Positions 1-5,278 of a DNA stretch of 5,278 nt are shown one piece after another (within the stretch, counting starts at the first letter, position 1; the number at the start of each line of letters is the position of its first letter). The position numbers were made by a program, and so were the translations under genes. The notes under the pieces were generated by a model that saw only the letters and a program-made list of their open reading frames with translations, ran no database searches and was not told the origin of the DNA. The stretch covers positions 1-5,278 of the forward strand of contig JADFIX010000366.1 of assembly GCA_022566435.1 (NCBI GenBank), written 5' to 3'. Source of the DNA: Planctomycetota bacterium (GTDB lineage: Bacteria; Planctomycetota; Phycisphaerae; UBA1845).

Positions 1-1143
1 CCCGACGTGGGCGAGCTCGGGCTCGGTGAAGGTCACCCACGGCACGGCGTGGCGGTCGGCCCTGGCCGGCAGGCGGAACAGCGCGTTACGGATCACGATG
101 CCGGCGTGATGGGCGGCCATGTGCGTGAACCGGTGGCCGCCGGTGACGTCGCCAATGGCGAAGACGCACTTGTTGGTGGTGCGCAGCCGGGCATCAACCG
201 GGATGCCCTTGTCGCTGTATTCGATGCCCCCTCGGTCGAGGCCGAGGCCGTCGACGTTGGGCCGGCGCCCCGCCGCGACCAAGAGGTGCGAGCCTTCGAT
301 CCGTCGCTCCGCGCCGCCGTTGCGGATGACGACCGCGATGTGGTTTCGCGCCCGCTCGACGCCAAGGATCTCGACCCCTTCGGCCAGCTCGACGCCGTCG
401 GCCACGATGCGCCGGCGCACGACCTCCACCAGCTCGGGATCGTCGCGGCGCAGGATGCGCGAGCGCTGCAGCACGGTGACCTGGGCGCCGAGCAGGCGAT
501 GCGCCTGGGCCATCTCGATGGCGACCGGCCCGCCGCCGATGACCAGCAGGTGCTCGGGCCGCTCGGTATTGCCGAAGATCGTCTCGTTGGTCAGGTACGG
601 CACTTCGGCGAGGCCCGGGATGTCCGGCACCAGCGGCGACGAGCCGGTGGCGATGACGATGCGCTTGGCGCGGATGCGATCGTCCCCCGCCACGACCTCG
701 TTCGCTCCGCTGAACCGGGCAGGGGCGCGGATCACCTTGACGCCGAGCCCTTCGAACCGCTCCTGGCTGTCGTGCGGGGCGATGGCCGCGATGACGCCGT
801 GGACGTGCCTGTGTACGCCCAGGAAATCTATCGCCGGCTCGTGCCCGTTGACACCGAAGCGGGCCGAACGGCGATGCGTGTCAGCGACGCGCGCGGCGGC
901 GAGCAGCGACTTCGACGGAACGCAGCCGGTGTTGAGGCAGTCGCCGCCCATCGTGCCGCCCTCGATGAGGGCGGTGTCGGCGCCCATCTGGCTCGCCCCG
1001 GCGGCCACCGTGAGGCCGCCCGAGCCGGCGCCGATGACGCAAATGTCGACGCGCAGGTCCCGCGCCGTGGGCGCGGCCCGGGTCAGGGTGTATTCGAAAC
1101 CGACGGTCAGTGTATTGGCCACGGGAAACGAACTGGTTGGCAT
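1..1143 (-). CDS. FAD-dependent pyridine nucleotide-disulfide oxidoreductase, mercuric reductase/dihydrolipoamide dehydrogenase-like (3' end off window)
   Basis: Seen: reading leftward, the frame is open to the window edge. It gives an FAD-binding start (VDICVIGAGSGG, codons at about 1050-1015) and the redox disulfide motif GGDCLNTGCVPSK, with cysteine codons at 937-939 and 922-924. Then come an ATGSSP segment, the NAD(P)H-binding VIGGGPVAIEMA (about 543-508), a second FAD contact FAIGDVTGGHRF (about 165-130), and the first residues of the dimerisation domain (VTFTEPELAHVG). Family knowledge: such enzymes pass electrons from NAD(P)H through FAD to a cysteine pair and then to a substrate, as cytoplasmic homodimers. 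About 120 C-terminal residues are missing, including the usual catalytic His-Glu pair, so the substrate cannot be named; nothing specifically supports mercury. The first in-frame ATG is at 1143, just after an in-frame TGA. The first ~27 residues from it lie over moeA sequence and are probably not native; the true gene likely begins near or beyond 1060. Confidence 0.9.
   Translation of the reverse strand, partial: MPTSSFPVANTLTVGFEYTLTRAAPTARDLRVDICVIGAGSGGLTVAAGASQMGADTALIEGGTMGGDCLNTGCVPSKSLLAAARVADTHRRSARFGVNGHEPAIDFLGVHRHVHGVIAAIAPHDSQERFEGLGVKVIRAPARFSGANEVVAGDDRIRAKRIVIATGSSPLVPDIPGLAEVPYLTNETIFGNTERPEHLLVIGGGPVAIEMAQAHRLLGAQVTVLQRSRILRRDDPELVEVVRRRIVADGVELAEGVEILGVERARNHIAVVIRNGGAERRIEGSHLLVAAGRRPNVDGLGLDRGGIEYSDKGIPVDARLRTTNKCVFAIGDVTGGHRFTHMAAHHAGIVIRNALFRLPARADRHAVPWVTFTEPELAHVG
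1045..1080. other. Breakpoint between two unrelated sequence blocks
   Basis: Minus-strand homology to the oxidoreductase runs up to about 1051 (RVDICVIG). Plus-strand homology to MoeA begins at about 1064 (AVGAARVRVY leading into the TGNEL motif). The switch is therefore within about 15-20 bases. Composition changes with it. In codons read by hand, 19 of 20 oxidoreductase codons at 660-601 end in G or C, against 13 of 20 moeA codons from 1082. Both genes lack a normal 5' end here. This fits a chimeric join, either artificial or by illegitimate recombination. Confidence 0.75.
1060..1076. repeat. Perfect 7-bp GC inverted repeat with 3-nt loop at the breakpoint
   Basis: CCGCGCC at 1060-1066 is followed by GTG and by its exact reverse complement GGCGCGG at 1070-1076. 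The hairpin sits on the switch between the oxidoreductase and moeA blocks. There is no T-run after it, so it does not look like an intrinsic terminator. Such a hairpin could promote template switching during amplification or recombination, but short GC palindromes are also common by chance in this composition. Confidence 0.6.
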
Positions 1144-1792
1144 CGATCAGGTTCCCGAAGGCCCTCAGATCCGTAATTCGAATCAGCCACTTTTGGTCTC
1201 GCTCATACGATCCGCCCATGCGTCGCCGGTGTTGCTGGATACGGCATCGGACGATCGCGAGGTCATTCGAGCCCGGATTGAAAAGGGGCTTGATTCGGAC
1301 ATGTTGTGTATCACCGGCGGGATTTCGATGGGGGCCTACGATTTCGTGCCGGAGGTGCTGATCTCACTTGGAGCCAAATTTCACATCCATAAGATGGCGA
1401 TCAAGCCGGGGCGTCCGTCGATTTTCGCGACCATGCCCGACGGCACACCGGTTTTCGCATTGCCCGGGAACCCGATTAGCGCCTTGGTGGGCTTCGAGCT
1501 ACTTGTGCGCCCGGCGCTTGCGGCGCAGCAGGGAAGAATCGGCGTCCTACCACGGATGATTTCGGCGACCCTGAAAGGCTCCGTGTCCGCCGCACACGAC
1601 CGCCGAACCTATGTGCCCGCACGTGCCTTAGTCGATGATCGTGGCCAATGGTTGGCGGAAACGTTATCCTGGCATGGGTCAGGCGATGCGTTGGGTGTCG
1701 CGACAGCCAATGCGCTGATCGTTCGACCGCCGCGTTCGGAATCCGCGGCGGATGGCGCCGTGGTATCGTTCATGCTGCTCGATCGGTCGTAG
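1061..1792 (+). CDS. moeA: Molybdopterin molybdotransferase MoeA, 5'-truncated (C-terminal part only)
   Basis: MoeA inserts molybdate into adenylylated molybdopterin in the cytoplasm, the last common step of molybdenum cofactor synthesis. Seen in order: PTVSVLATGNELV (the Glu codon at 1130-1132 matches the conserved Glu of the family's TGDEL motif), CITGGISMGAYDF with its conserved Asp, MAIKPGRPSIF, and FALPGNPISALVGFELLVRP. Then comes a C-terminal beta domain with WHGSGDALGVATANALIV, ending at TAG 1790-1792. Only about 243 residues are present, against about 400 in complete MoeA. The linker-like N-terminal domains I and II, with their share of the active site, are absent and replaced by opposite-strand oxidoreductase sequence. 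No good start codon exists: GTG 1067 and GTG 1088 are in frame but have no clear ribosome site. The visible motifs are intact, so this is a broken end rather than a decayed gene. It is followed 29 bases later by lnt and probably shares its transcript. Confidence 0.9.
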   Translation, partial: RAVGAARVRVYSKPTVSVLATGNELVGIDQVPEGPQIRNSNQPLLVSLIRSAHASPVLLDTASDDREVIRARIEKGLDSDMLCITGGISMGAYDFVPEVLISLGAKFHIHKMAIKPGRPSIFATMPDGTPVFALPGNPISALVGFELLVRPALAAQQGRIGVLPRMISATLKGSVSAAHDRRTYVPARALVDDRGQWLAETLSWHGSGDALGVATANALIVRPPRSESAADGAVVSFMLLDRS

Positions 1793-1821
1793 GCGCGGTG
1801 ATCGAGCGAAAACGAACGCCC

Positions 1822-3615
1822 ATGGATGGGTGTCGGGTGAAGCGAGGGAAGAATCCCAAAAAGAAGGACGCGCGAGTGACGCGCGCCGCGGCGAAGGCGG
1901 CGCGGACGGATATCGGTATGTCCATCGCCACCCACGGCGCTATGATTCTCCTGGCGCTGGCTACACTTCTGCTCAAGAGTCTGATCTTCGCCCCGATCTC
2001 ATGGTGGCCTCTGGCGTTCATTTGTTTGGTGCCGTGGATCGTGATGATCGGTGCGTCGCCTTCCGCGCCGCGGGTGTACGTCTACAGCTATTTGCTCGGT
2101 CTGGTGTACTACGTCATCAGTGTGCGGTGGATGTACATGGCCACCGGTCCGGGATACGTCGCGCTGGCAATCTATTTGGCGGTTTACTTTCCTTTCATTG
2201 CCTGTTCCGTGCGCTCGGTGGTTCGCCGCCGTCGCTGGCCGTTGGCGTTGGCCTTTCCGTTTGTTTGGGTAGGCTGCGAGGTCTTGCGGGCGGTTGTGAT
2301 ATCGGGTTTTCCGTGGTTCTATCTGTCGCACAGTCTATCCGGCGTTCTTACGCTGATTCAAATCAGTGATTTGTTCGGGGCGTACGGCGTGAGTTTTGTG
2401 GTGGCGGCGATCAACGGCGCTTTGGCTGACGTGGTGATTGCCTGGTCGATCTCGCGCCGCAAGCAATCGTCCCGCCGGTTGCCTCGCTCGGTATGGTTCA
2501 GTGTCGCCTTCGCGGGTTGTCTCCTGATCGCCACGATTATCTATGGTCGGGTGCGGCTCGCGCAGGACACGATGACCGCGGGCCCCAAGATCGCAGTTTT
2601 GCAAGGCGATTTCGTCAGTCGCGTCGGTCGGGAGCCGTTCACCGACCCCGAGAAGAAGCAGGCTTACTTCGAAATGATCGAAGCCGCCGCCGCCCAGGAC
2701 CCGGATCTTTACCTCTTGCCGGAGTCGCCGTGGCGTATGGTTCTCAACCCAGTGGCTCGCGAGTATTTCCCGTTGTCGCACGAAAGTTTTTCCGAATTCA
2801 CTCGACATGCCATGGCCCATCGTGCCTATATCGTAACGGGATGTGCGCGGATCATCGAAACCCCAAACGATTTGCTGGCGAAGACCAGGGTTTACAATTC
2901 ATCGGCCGTTTTTTATCCGGATGGCTCGGAGCCGGGGCGATACGACAAGGTCCATCTCGTGCCATTCGGTGAATTCGTGCCCTTCCGCTTCGGTCGATTG
3001 CGTCCGCTTTACTTTTGGCTCAATAGTTTGATGCCGTTCAGCGGTTCGGACGGCAAGTACGAGTATTCGACGTTTCACGGCGACGGTTTCCACTCCTTTG
3101 AGATGAATCCGACCTCGATGCCGGGCGAGACGTTTCGTTTCGGCATTCCCATTTGCTACGAGGACGTCATGCCTTATGTGAGCCGAGAATTCGTGACCGG
3201 CGATCCGCAAAAAAAAGGCGTCGACTTCCTGCTGAATATCAGCAACGACGGTTGGTTCAGTGGAAGCCAGCAGGCGCAACACTTGGCCATTTGCGTGTTT
3301 CGCGCCGTAGAAAACCGAGTCGGCTTCGCGCGCGCGGTCAATACCGGTGTGAGCGCGTTTATCGATCCGGACGGGTATGTGCACCACGTGGTACGCGGCG
3401 ATCCTTCCTCGCCGTGGCCCGGCGTGGCGGGGTACTCGGTCGCCAACGTGAAAGTAGATTCTCGGTATTCGATCTACTCCAAATACGGCGATTGGTTTGC
3501 ATGGCTCTGTGCTTTGGTATGGGGCATCTTGTTCGTCGATTATTGGCTGATTCGAGCGCGGGAGCGACGAACGCACGATCGCGAGTCAGAACCCACCCCC
3601 GAAGGGAAGGCGTAG
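1822..3615 (+). CDS. lnt: Apolipoprotein N-acyltransferase Lnt
   Basis: Lnt N-acylates the N-terminal cysteine of diacylated lipoproteins using phospholipid, acting at the periplasmic face of the inner membrane; it is the last step of lipoprotein maturation. From ATG 1822 the protein is 597 residues, longer than the 512 of E. coli. A basic N-terminus (residues 5-28) is followed by about six or seven membrane segments between 39 and 242. Then comes the carbon-nitrogen hydrolase (nitrilase) domain and a last membrane segment at about 558-577. The catalytic triad is visible: Glu301 (LLPESPW), Lys376 (YDKVHLVPFGEFVPF) and Cys445 (PICYED). Glu384 is also present, with the same 8-residue spacing from Lys as in E. 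coli. NISNDGWFSGSQQAQH and NTGVSAFIDPDG follow the family pattern. The Lys-to-Cys distance is 69 residues, about 17 more than in E. coli. The start is uncertain: GTG 1798, GTG 1837, GTG 1876 and ATG 1918 are also in frame, and GTG 1876 has the best ribosome site. All keep every membrane segment and the triad. Confidence 0.96.
   Translation: MDGCRVKRGKNPKKKDARVTRAAAKAARTDIGMSIATHGAMILLALATLLLKSLIFAPISWWPLAFICLVPWIVMIGASPSAPRVYVYSYLLGLVYYVISVRWMYMATGPGYVALAIYLAVYFPFIACSVRSVVRRRRWPLALAFPFVWVGCEVLRAVVISGFPWFYLSHSLSGVLTLIQISDLFGAYGVSFVVAAINGALADVVIAWSISRRKQSSRRLPRSVWFSVAFAGCLLIATIIYGRVRLAQDTMTAGPKIAVLQGDFVSRVGREPFTDPEKKQAYFEMIEAAAAQDPDLYLLPESPWRMVLNPVAREYFPLSHESFSEFTRHAMAHRAYIVTGCARIIETPNDLLAKTRVYNSSAVFYPDGSEPGRYDKVHLVPFGEFVPFRFGRLRPLYFWLNSLMPFSGSDGKYEYSTFHGDGFHSFEMNPTSMPGETFRFGIPICYEDVMPYVSREFVTGDPQKKGVDFLLNISNDGWFSGSQQAQHLAICVFRAVENRVGFARAVNTGVSAFIDPDGYVHHVVRGDPSSPWPGVAGYSVANVKVDSRYSIYSKYGDWFAWLCALVWGILFVDYWLIRARERRTHDRESEPTPEGKA
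1861..1868 (+). promoter_or_regulatory. Shine-Dalgarno-like site before an alternative lnt start (GTG 1876)
   Basis: AAGAAGGA ends 7 bases before the in-frame GTG at 1876-1878, a good spacing. The upstream ATG 1822 and GTG 1798 have no comparable purine stretch. The same bases would encode a Lys-Lys-Lys run if translation starts earlier, so the match may be coincidental. If GTG 1876 is used, Lnt is 579 residues long with a shorter basic tail. Confidence 0.4.
3209..3216 (+). repeat. A8 homopolymer inside lnt
   Basis: Eight consecutive A bases encode part of Gln-Lys-Lys in the loop between the active-site Cys region and the NISNDGWF motif. It is the longest homopolymer noticed in a GC-rich coding region and is a plausible spot for polymerase slippage or a sequencing indel. 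The reading frame is intact as given. Confidence 0.5.
3605..3610 (+). promoter_or_regulatory. Ribosome binding site for the HEAT-repeat gene start at ATG 3621
   Basis: GGAAGG lies within the last codons of lnt, 10 bases before ATG 3621. The spacing is a little long but workable. This is the only ATG in the HEAT frame upstream of its signal sequence. Confidence 0.45.
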
Positions 3616-3620
3616 CCCAA

Positions 3621-4718
3621 ATGATCGATCACACGTGGAATGGAGGGTGCCATGAACGAGCGAAGCGCCGTCATGCGATCGTCGCGTCAGCACATTCGCG
3701 GCGTACGCTCCTCGTCGTGTCGTTAGCGCTTGCCACCGGGTGCGCCACGACACCGACGTCGAATCCGTCCGTGAGTCGCACGGAACTTCGGCGCGGCGCG
3801 GTGCAATGCTTATTCGCCGCGATTCGATACCGATACAACCCCGCCGTTCGCGCGGCGGCCGTGGAATCGCTCGAGGCTACGGCTTCCTCCGACGCGGCGG
3901 CGCGGATCCGTGCGGCGCTCTTGGACGAGCATCCGGCCGTTCGGTTTGCAGCTTGTGTGGCCGTGGGCAAGTCGCAAGATCGGCTGGCTGAGTCGGCCAT
4001 ACGACGATGTTTGGAGGATTCTGATGCCAATGTGCGGGTGGGCGCTCTGTTCGCGATGCACCGTCTCGGTCATACCGAAGATACGGGCAAGCTTGCGACG
4101 CTTCTATTGAAACACAACGATCCTGCCGTCCGCCGAAACGCGGCACTGGTCACCGGCATTCTCGTAGAGCCCGGGGCCATCAAAGCTCTGGCACGTGCGA
4201 TGAAAGATCGGGATAAGGGCGTTCGCGATCATGCGTTGGAAGCGATGGCCCGGCTGCACAATGCCGACGCGAAGCGGGAGATGGTGTTCATGACCGAGGC
4301 CGGTATCGGGGCGGAGGAAGTTTTCGCGCTTTCCGCATTGGCCGTGACCCGCGACCCGGCGCTTGCCGAAACGTTTCGGTACAAGCTGGCCCACGGGGAC
4401 CATCTCGAGACCCGGCTGGCCGCAGCGCGGGGACTGGGGCTGTTGGGTCTCGATGACGGTTATGATATTGCGAATCGCGCCCTGAGTTACGGCGGTGCCC
4501 CGGTTCGCGCTTCGGAAGGCTCGCGCGCGCAGCGATTGCTTCGTGTGAGGCTCCTGGCGGCATCGGCACTGGGGGCGATCGGTCGCACCGACGCCTTGGG
4601 CGCGTTGGATAGACTGATGAACCGATCGACGGATCCGCGAGAGCAGGTGGCGGCAGCGCGGGCGATTCTCGAAATCATCGAGGCGAACCGAAAAAGGGGG
4701 TTCCCATCTTTCCCATGA
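3621..4718 (+). CDS. HEAT-repeat protein, probable lipoprotein
   Basis: The protein is 365 residues from ATG 3621. An arginine-rich start is followed by SRRTLLVVSLALATGC: a short hydrophobic stretch and a lipobox-like ending with Cys41 (codon 3741-3743), so export and lipid attachment are likely. The -3 residue is Ala, which is allowed but not the commonest. The mature part is a run of about eight HEAT/PBS-lyase-like helical repeats. Their marker segments are at about 73-84 (NPAVRAAAVESL), 104-116 (HPAVRFAACVAVG), 135-150, 167-179 (DPAVRRNAALVTG), 198-212, 262-276, 308-321 and 338-350. Such repeats form a curved scaffold that binds other proteins; no catalytic motif is seen and the partner is unknown. 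The gene starts 5 bases after lnt and ends 22 bases before mreD, so an envelope role is inferred from context. A strong ribosome site stands before an out-of-frame ATG at 3652, so the annotated N-terminus may be wrong or a base may be missing. Confidence 0.85.
   Translation: MIDHTWNGGCHERAKRRHAIVASAHSRRTLLVVSLALATGCATTPTSNPSVSRTELRRGAVQCLFAAIRYRYNPAVRAAAVESLEATASSDAAARIRAALLDEHPAVRFAACVAVGKSQDRLAESAIRRCLEDSDANVRVGALFAMHRLGHTEDTGKLATLLLKHNDPAVRRNAALVTGILVEPGAIKALARAMKDRDKGVRDHALEAMARLHNADAKREMVFMTEAGIGAEEVFALSALAVTRDPALAETFRYKLAHGDHLETRLAAARGLGLLGLDDGYDIANRALSYGGAPVRASEGSRAQRLLRVRLLAASALGAIGRTDALGALDRLMNRSTDPREQVAAARAILEIIEANRKRGFPSFP
3642..3654 (+). promoter_or_regulatory. Strong Shine-Dalgarno plus ATG 3652, out of frame with the HEAT-repeat gene
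   Basis: GGAGGG at 3642-3647 is followed after 4 bases by ATG 3652-3654, the best-looking initiation site in the window. Its frame stops at TAG 3724-3726 after 24 codons (begins MNERSAVMRSSRQ). One base missing before about 3715 would join this start to the hydrophobic signal and Cys codon at 3741, giving a signal peptide of about 30 residues. Either this is a small leader ORF or it marks a frame error. Confidence 0.45.
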
Positions 4719-4725
4719 GCCGAAC

Positions 4726-4732
4726 GGAAGGG
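4726..4732 (+). promoter_or_regulatory. Ribosome binding site for mreD
   Basis: GGAAGGG lies 8 bases before ATG 4741, in the 22-base gap after the HEAT-repeat gene. The good match and spacing support 4741 as the start. Confidence 0.6.
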
Positions 4733-4740
4733 AATGGACC

Positions 4741-5278
4741 ATGCGCTGGCTAACGCTCGTCCTTCTTGGATCGCTGTTCGTCCTCGTGCAAACGACGGTC
4801 TTGCCGCGATTCGATGTATGGGGCATCCGACCCGATTTGGTGCTCGTTCTTGTCGTCTTCCTCGGCATGCACGCCCGAATGCCGGATGCCGCGGTCGGCG
4901 CCTGGGTGCTCGGCATGATGGCGGACCTGATGAGCGTGGAACGTCCCGGCCTGATGGCGATGTCTTACATGCTGGTGTCCATCATGGTGGCGTCGTCGAG
5001 AGAGTATTTCTTTCGCTACCGCAGCTTGACGCAGATCTTCGTGACATGGGCCGCGTGCTTCGTCGTGCAGGCGGCGTGGATGGCGTATCGCCACGTCCTG
5101 TACGCCGGCGGGGTTTCCTGGTGGGCGGACTTATTCACGTTTGTTGTGCCATGCGCATTGTATACGGGTCTCTTCGCGCCGCCGGTGCACAAGATGCTTT
5201 TGCCCTTATCGAAGGCTCTGGGAATCGAGCGACCGCGGTACTCCTACGCGGGTCTCGATCGTGCGAGCGGTCGCCATG
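4741..5278 (+). CDS. mreD: Rod shape-determining protein MreD (runs to window edge)
   Basis: MreD is a small inner-membrane protein of the elongasome, working with MreB, MreC, RodA and PBP2 in side-wall peptidoglycan synthesis. Seen: 179 codons without a stop. A first membrane segment (residues 3-20) is followed by WGIRPDLVLVLVVFLGMHAR, then AVGAWVLGMMADLMSVERPGLMAMSYMLVSIMVA, the family's hallmark arrangement of PDL, a small-residue helix, an acidic turn and a G-L motif. Further hydrophobic segments lie near 99-114 and 129-147. MreD proteins are usually about 160-180 residues, so nearly all of it is present and the stop should lie just beyond 5278. No mreC is next to it upstream, where it normally sits; a HEAT-repeat lipoprotein gene takes that place. 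Confidence 0.85.
   Translation, partial: MRWLTLVLLGSLFVLVQTTVLPRFDVWGIRPDLVLVLVVFLGMHARMPDAAVGAWVLGMMADLMSVERPGLMAMSYMLVSIMVASSREYFFRYRSLTQIFVTWAACFVVQAAWMAYRHVLYAGGVSWWADLFTFVVPCALYTGLFAPPVHKMLLPLSKALGIERPRYSYAGLDRASGRH

Noticed and set aside
1..1060. Insertion sequence or genomic island carrying the oxidoreductase
   Set aside because: No transposase, integrase, terminal inverted repeats, target duplication or tRNA is visible at the join, so a mobile element is not supported from this window.
7..1176. A 389-codon plus-strand open frame
   Set aside because: It is codon-for-codon antisense to the oxidoreductase, whose protein shows clear family motifs. The plus-strand product is Arg/Ala/Asp/Gly-rich with no recognisable domain, a usual shadow in high-GC DNA.
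881..1219. A 112-codon minus-strand frame near the junction
   Set aside because: It is an off-frame shadow of the oxidoreductase and moeA; the Arg/His/Gly-rich sequence is an artefact of GC-rich DNA read in the wrong frame.
119..1792. A 557-codon plus-strand frame that would fuse a novel N-terminal domain to MoeA
   Set aside because: The part before about 1061 is antisense to the oxidoreductase and is low-complexity (Arg/Ser/Thr/Pro-rich). Only the part after the junction is MoeA-like, so it is a chance read-through across the break, not a new fusion.
1793..1821. Promoter or terminator between moeA and lnt
   Set aside because: The 29-base gap holds no convincing -35/-10 pair and no hairpin followed by a T-run. 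Co-transcription is more likely.
1752..2369. A 205-codon plus-strand frame overlapping the start of lnt
   Set aside because: Lnt in another frame has clear membrane segments and catalytic residues through this stretch; this frame shows nothing recognisable.
4104..4916. A 270-codon minus-strand frame across the end of the HEAT gene and the start of mreD
   Set aside because: It is antisense to two well-supported genes, has no recognisable domain and an unlikely composition.

Overview
The window looks like a metagenomic or draft-genome contig from a moderately GC-rich bacterium with an outer membrane. It holds five protein-coding regions and no RNA genes, CRISPR arrays or recognisable insertion sequences. 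It splits into two parts that do not belong together in composition or gene order.

Left part (1 to about 1060): a minus-strand gene for a class I flavin disulfide oxidoreductase of the mercuric reductase / dihydrolipoamide dehydrogenase family. It is cut by the left edge of the window, so the C-terminal dimerisation domain is missing. Its codons end almost always in G or C, a style typical of high-GC Proteobacteria.

Right part (about 1061 to 5278): four plus-strand genes in a tight row that looks like one transcription unit. They are the C-terminal part of moeA (molybdenum cofactor insertion), lnt (apolipoprotein N-acyltransferase), a HEAT-repeat protein with a probable lipoprotein signal, and mreD (rod-shape protein, running to the right edge). 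The gaps are 29, 5 and 22 bases. Codon use is visibly more mixed than on the left. Lnt and MreD both serve the cell envelope, and the HEAT protein is a likely envelope lipoprotein placed between them. A Planctomycetota/Phycisphaerae-like or similar deep-branching Gram-negative source is possible, but this is only an impression from gene style.

The most notable point is the junction near 1060. There moeA loses its whole N-terminal half and the opposite-strand oxidoreductase begins, with a perfect 7-bp GC hairpin at the seam. An assembly or amplification chimera is the simplest reading; a real recombination is the alternative. I see no convincing new biological system. Other points worth checking are a possible frame error at the start of the HEAT gene, a Tat-like signal on that protein, a lengthened active-site loop in Lnt, and mreD lying without mreC beside it.
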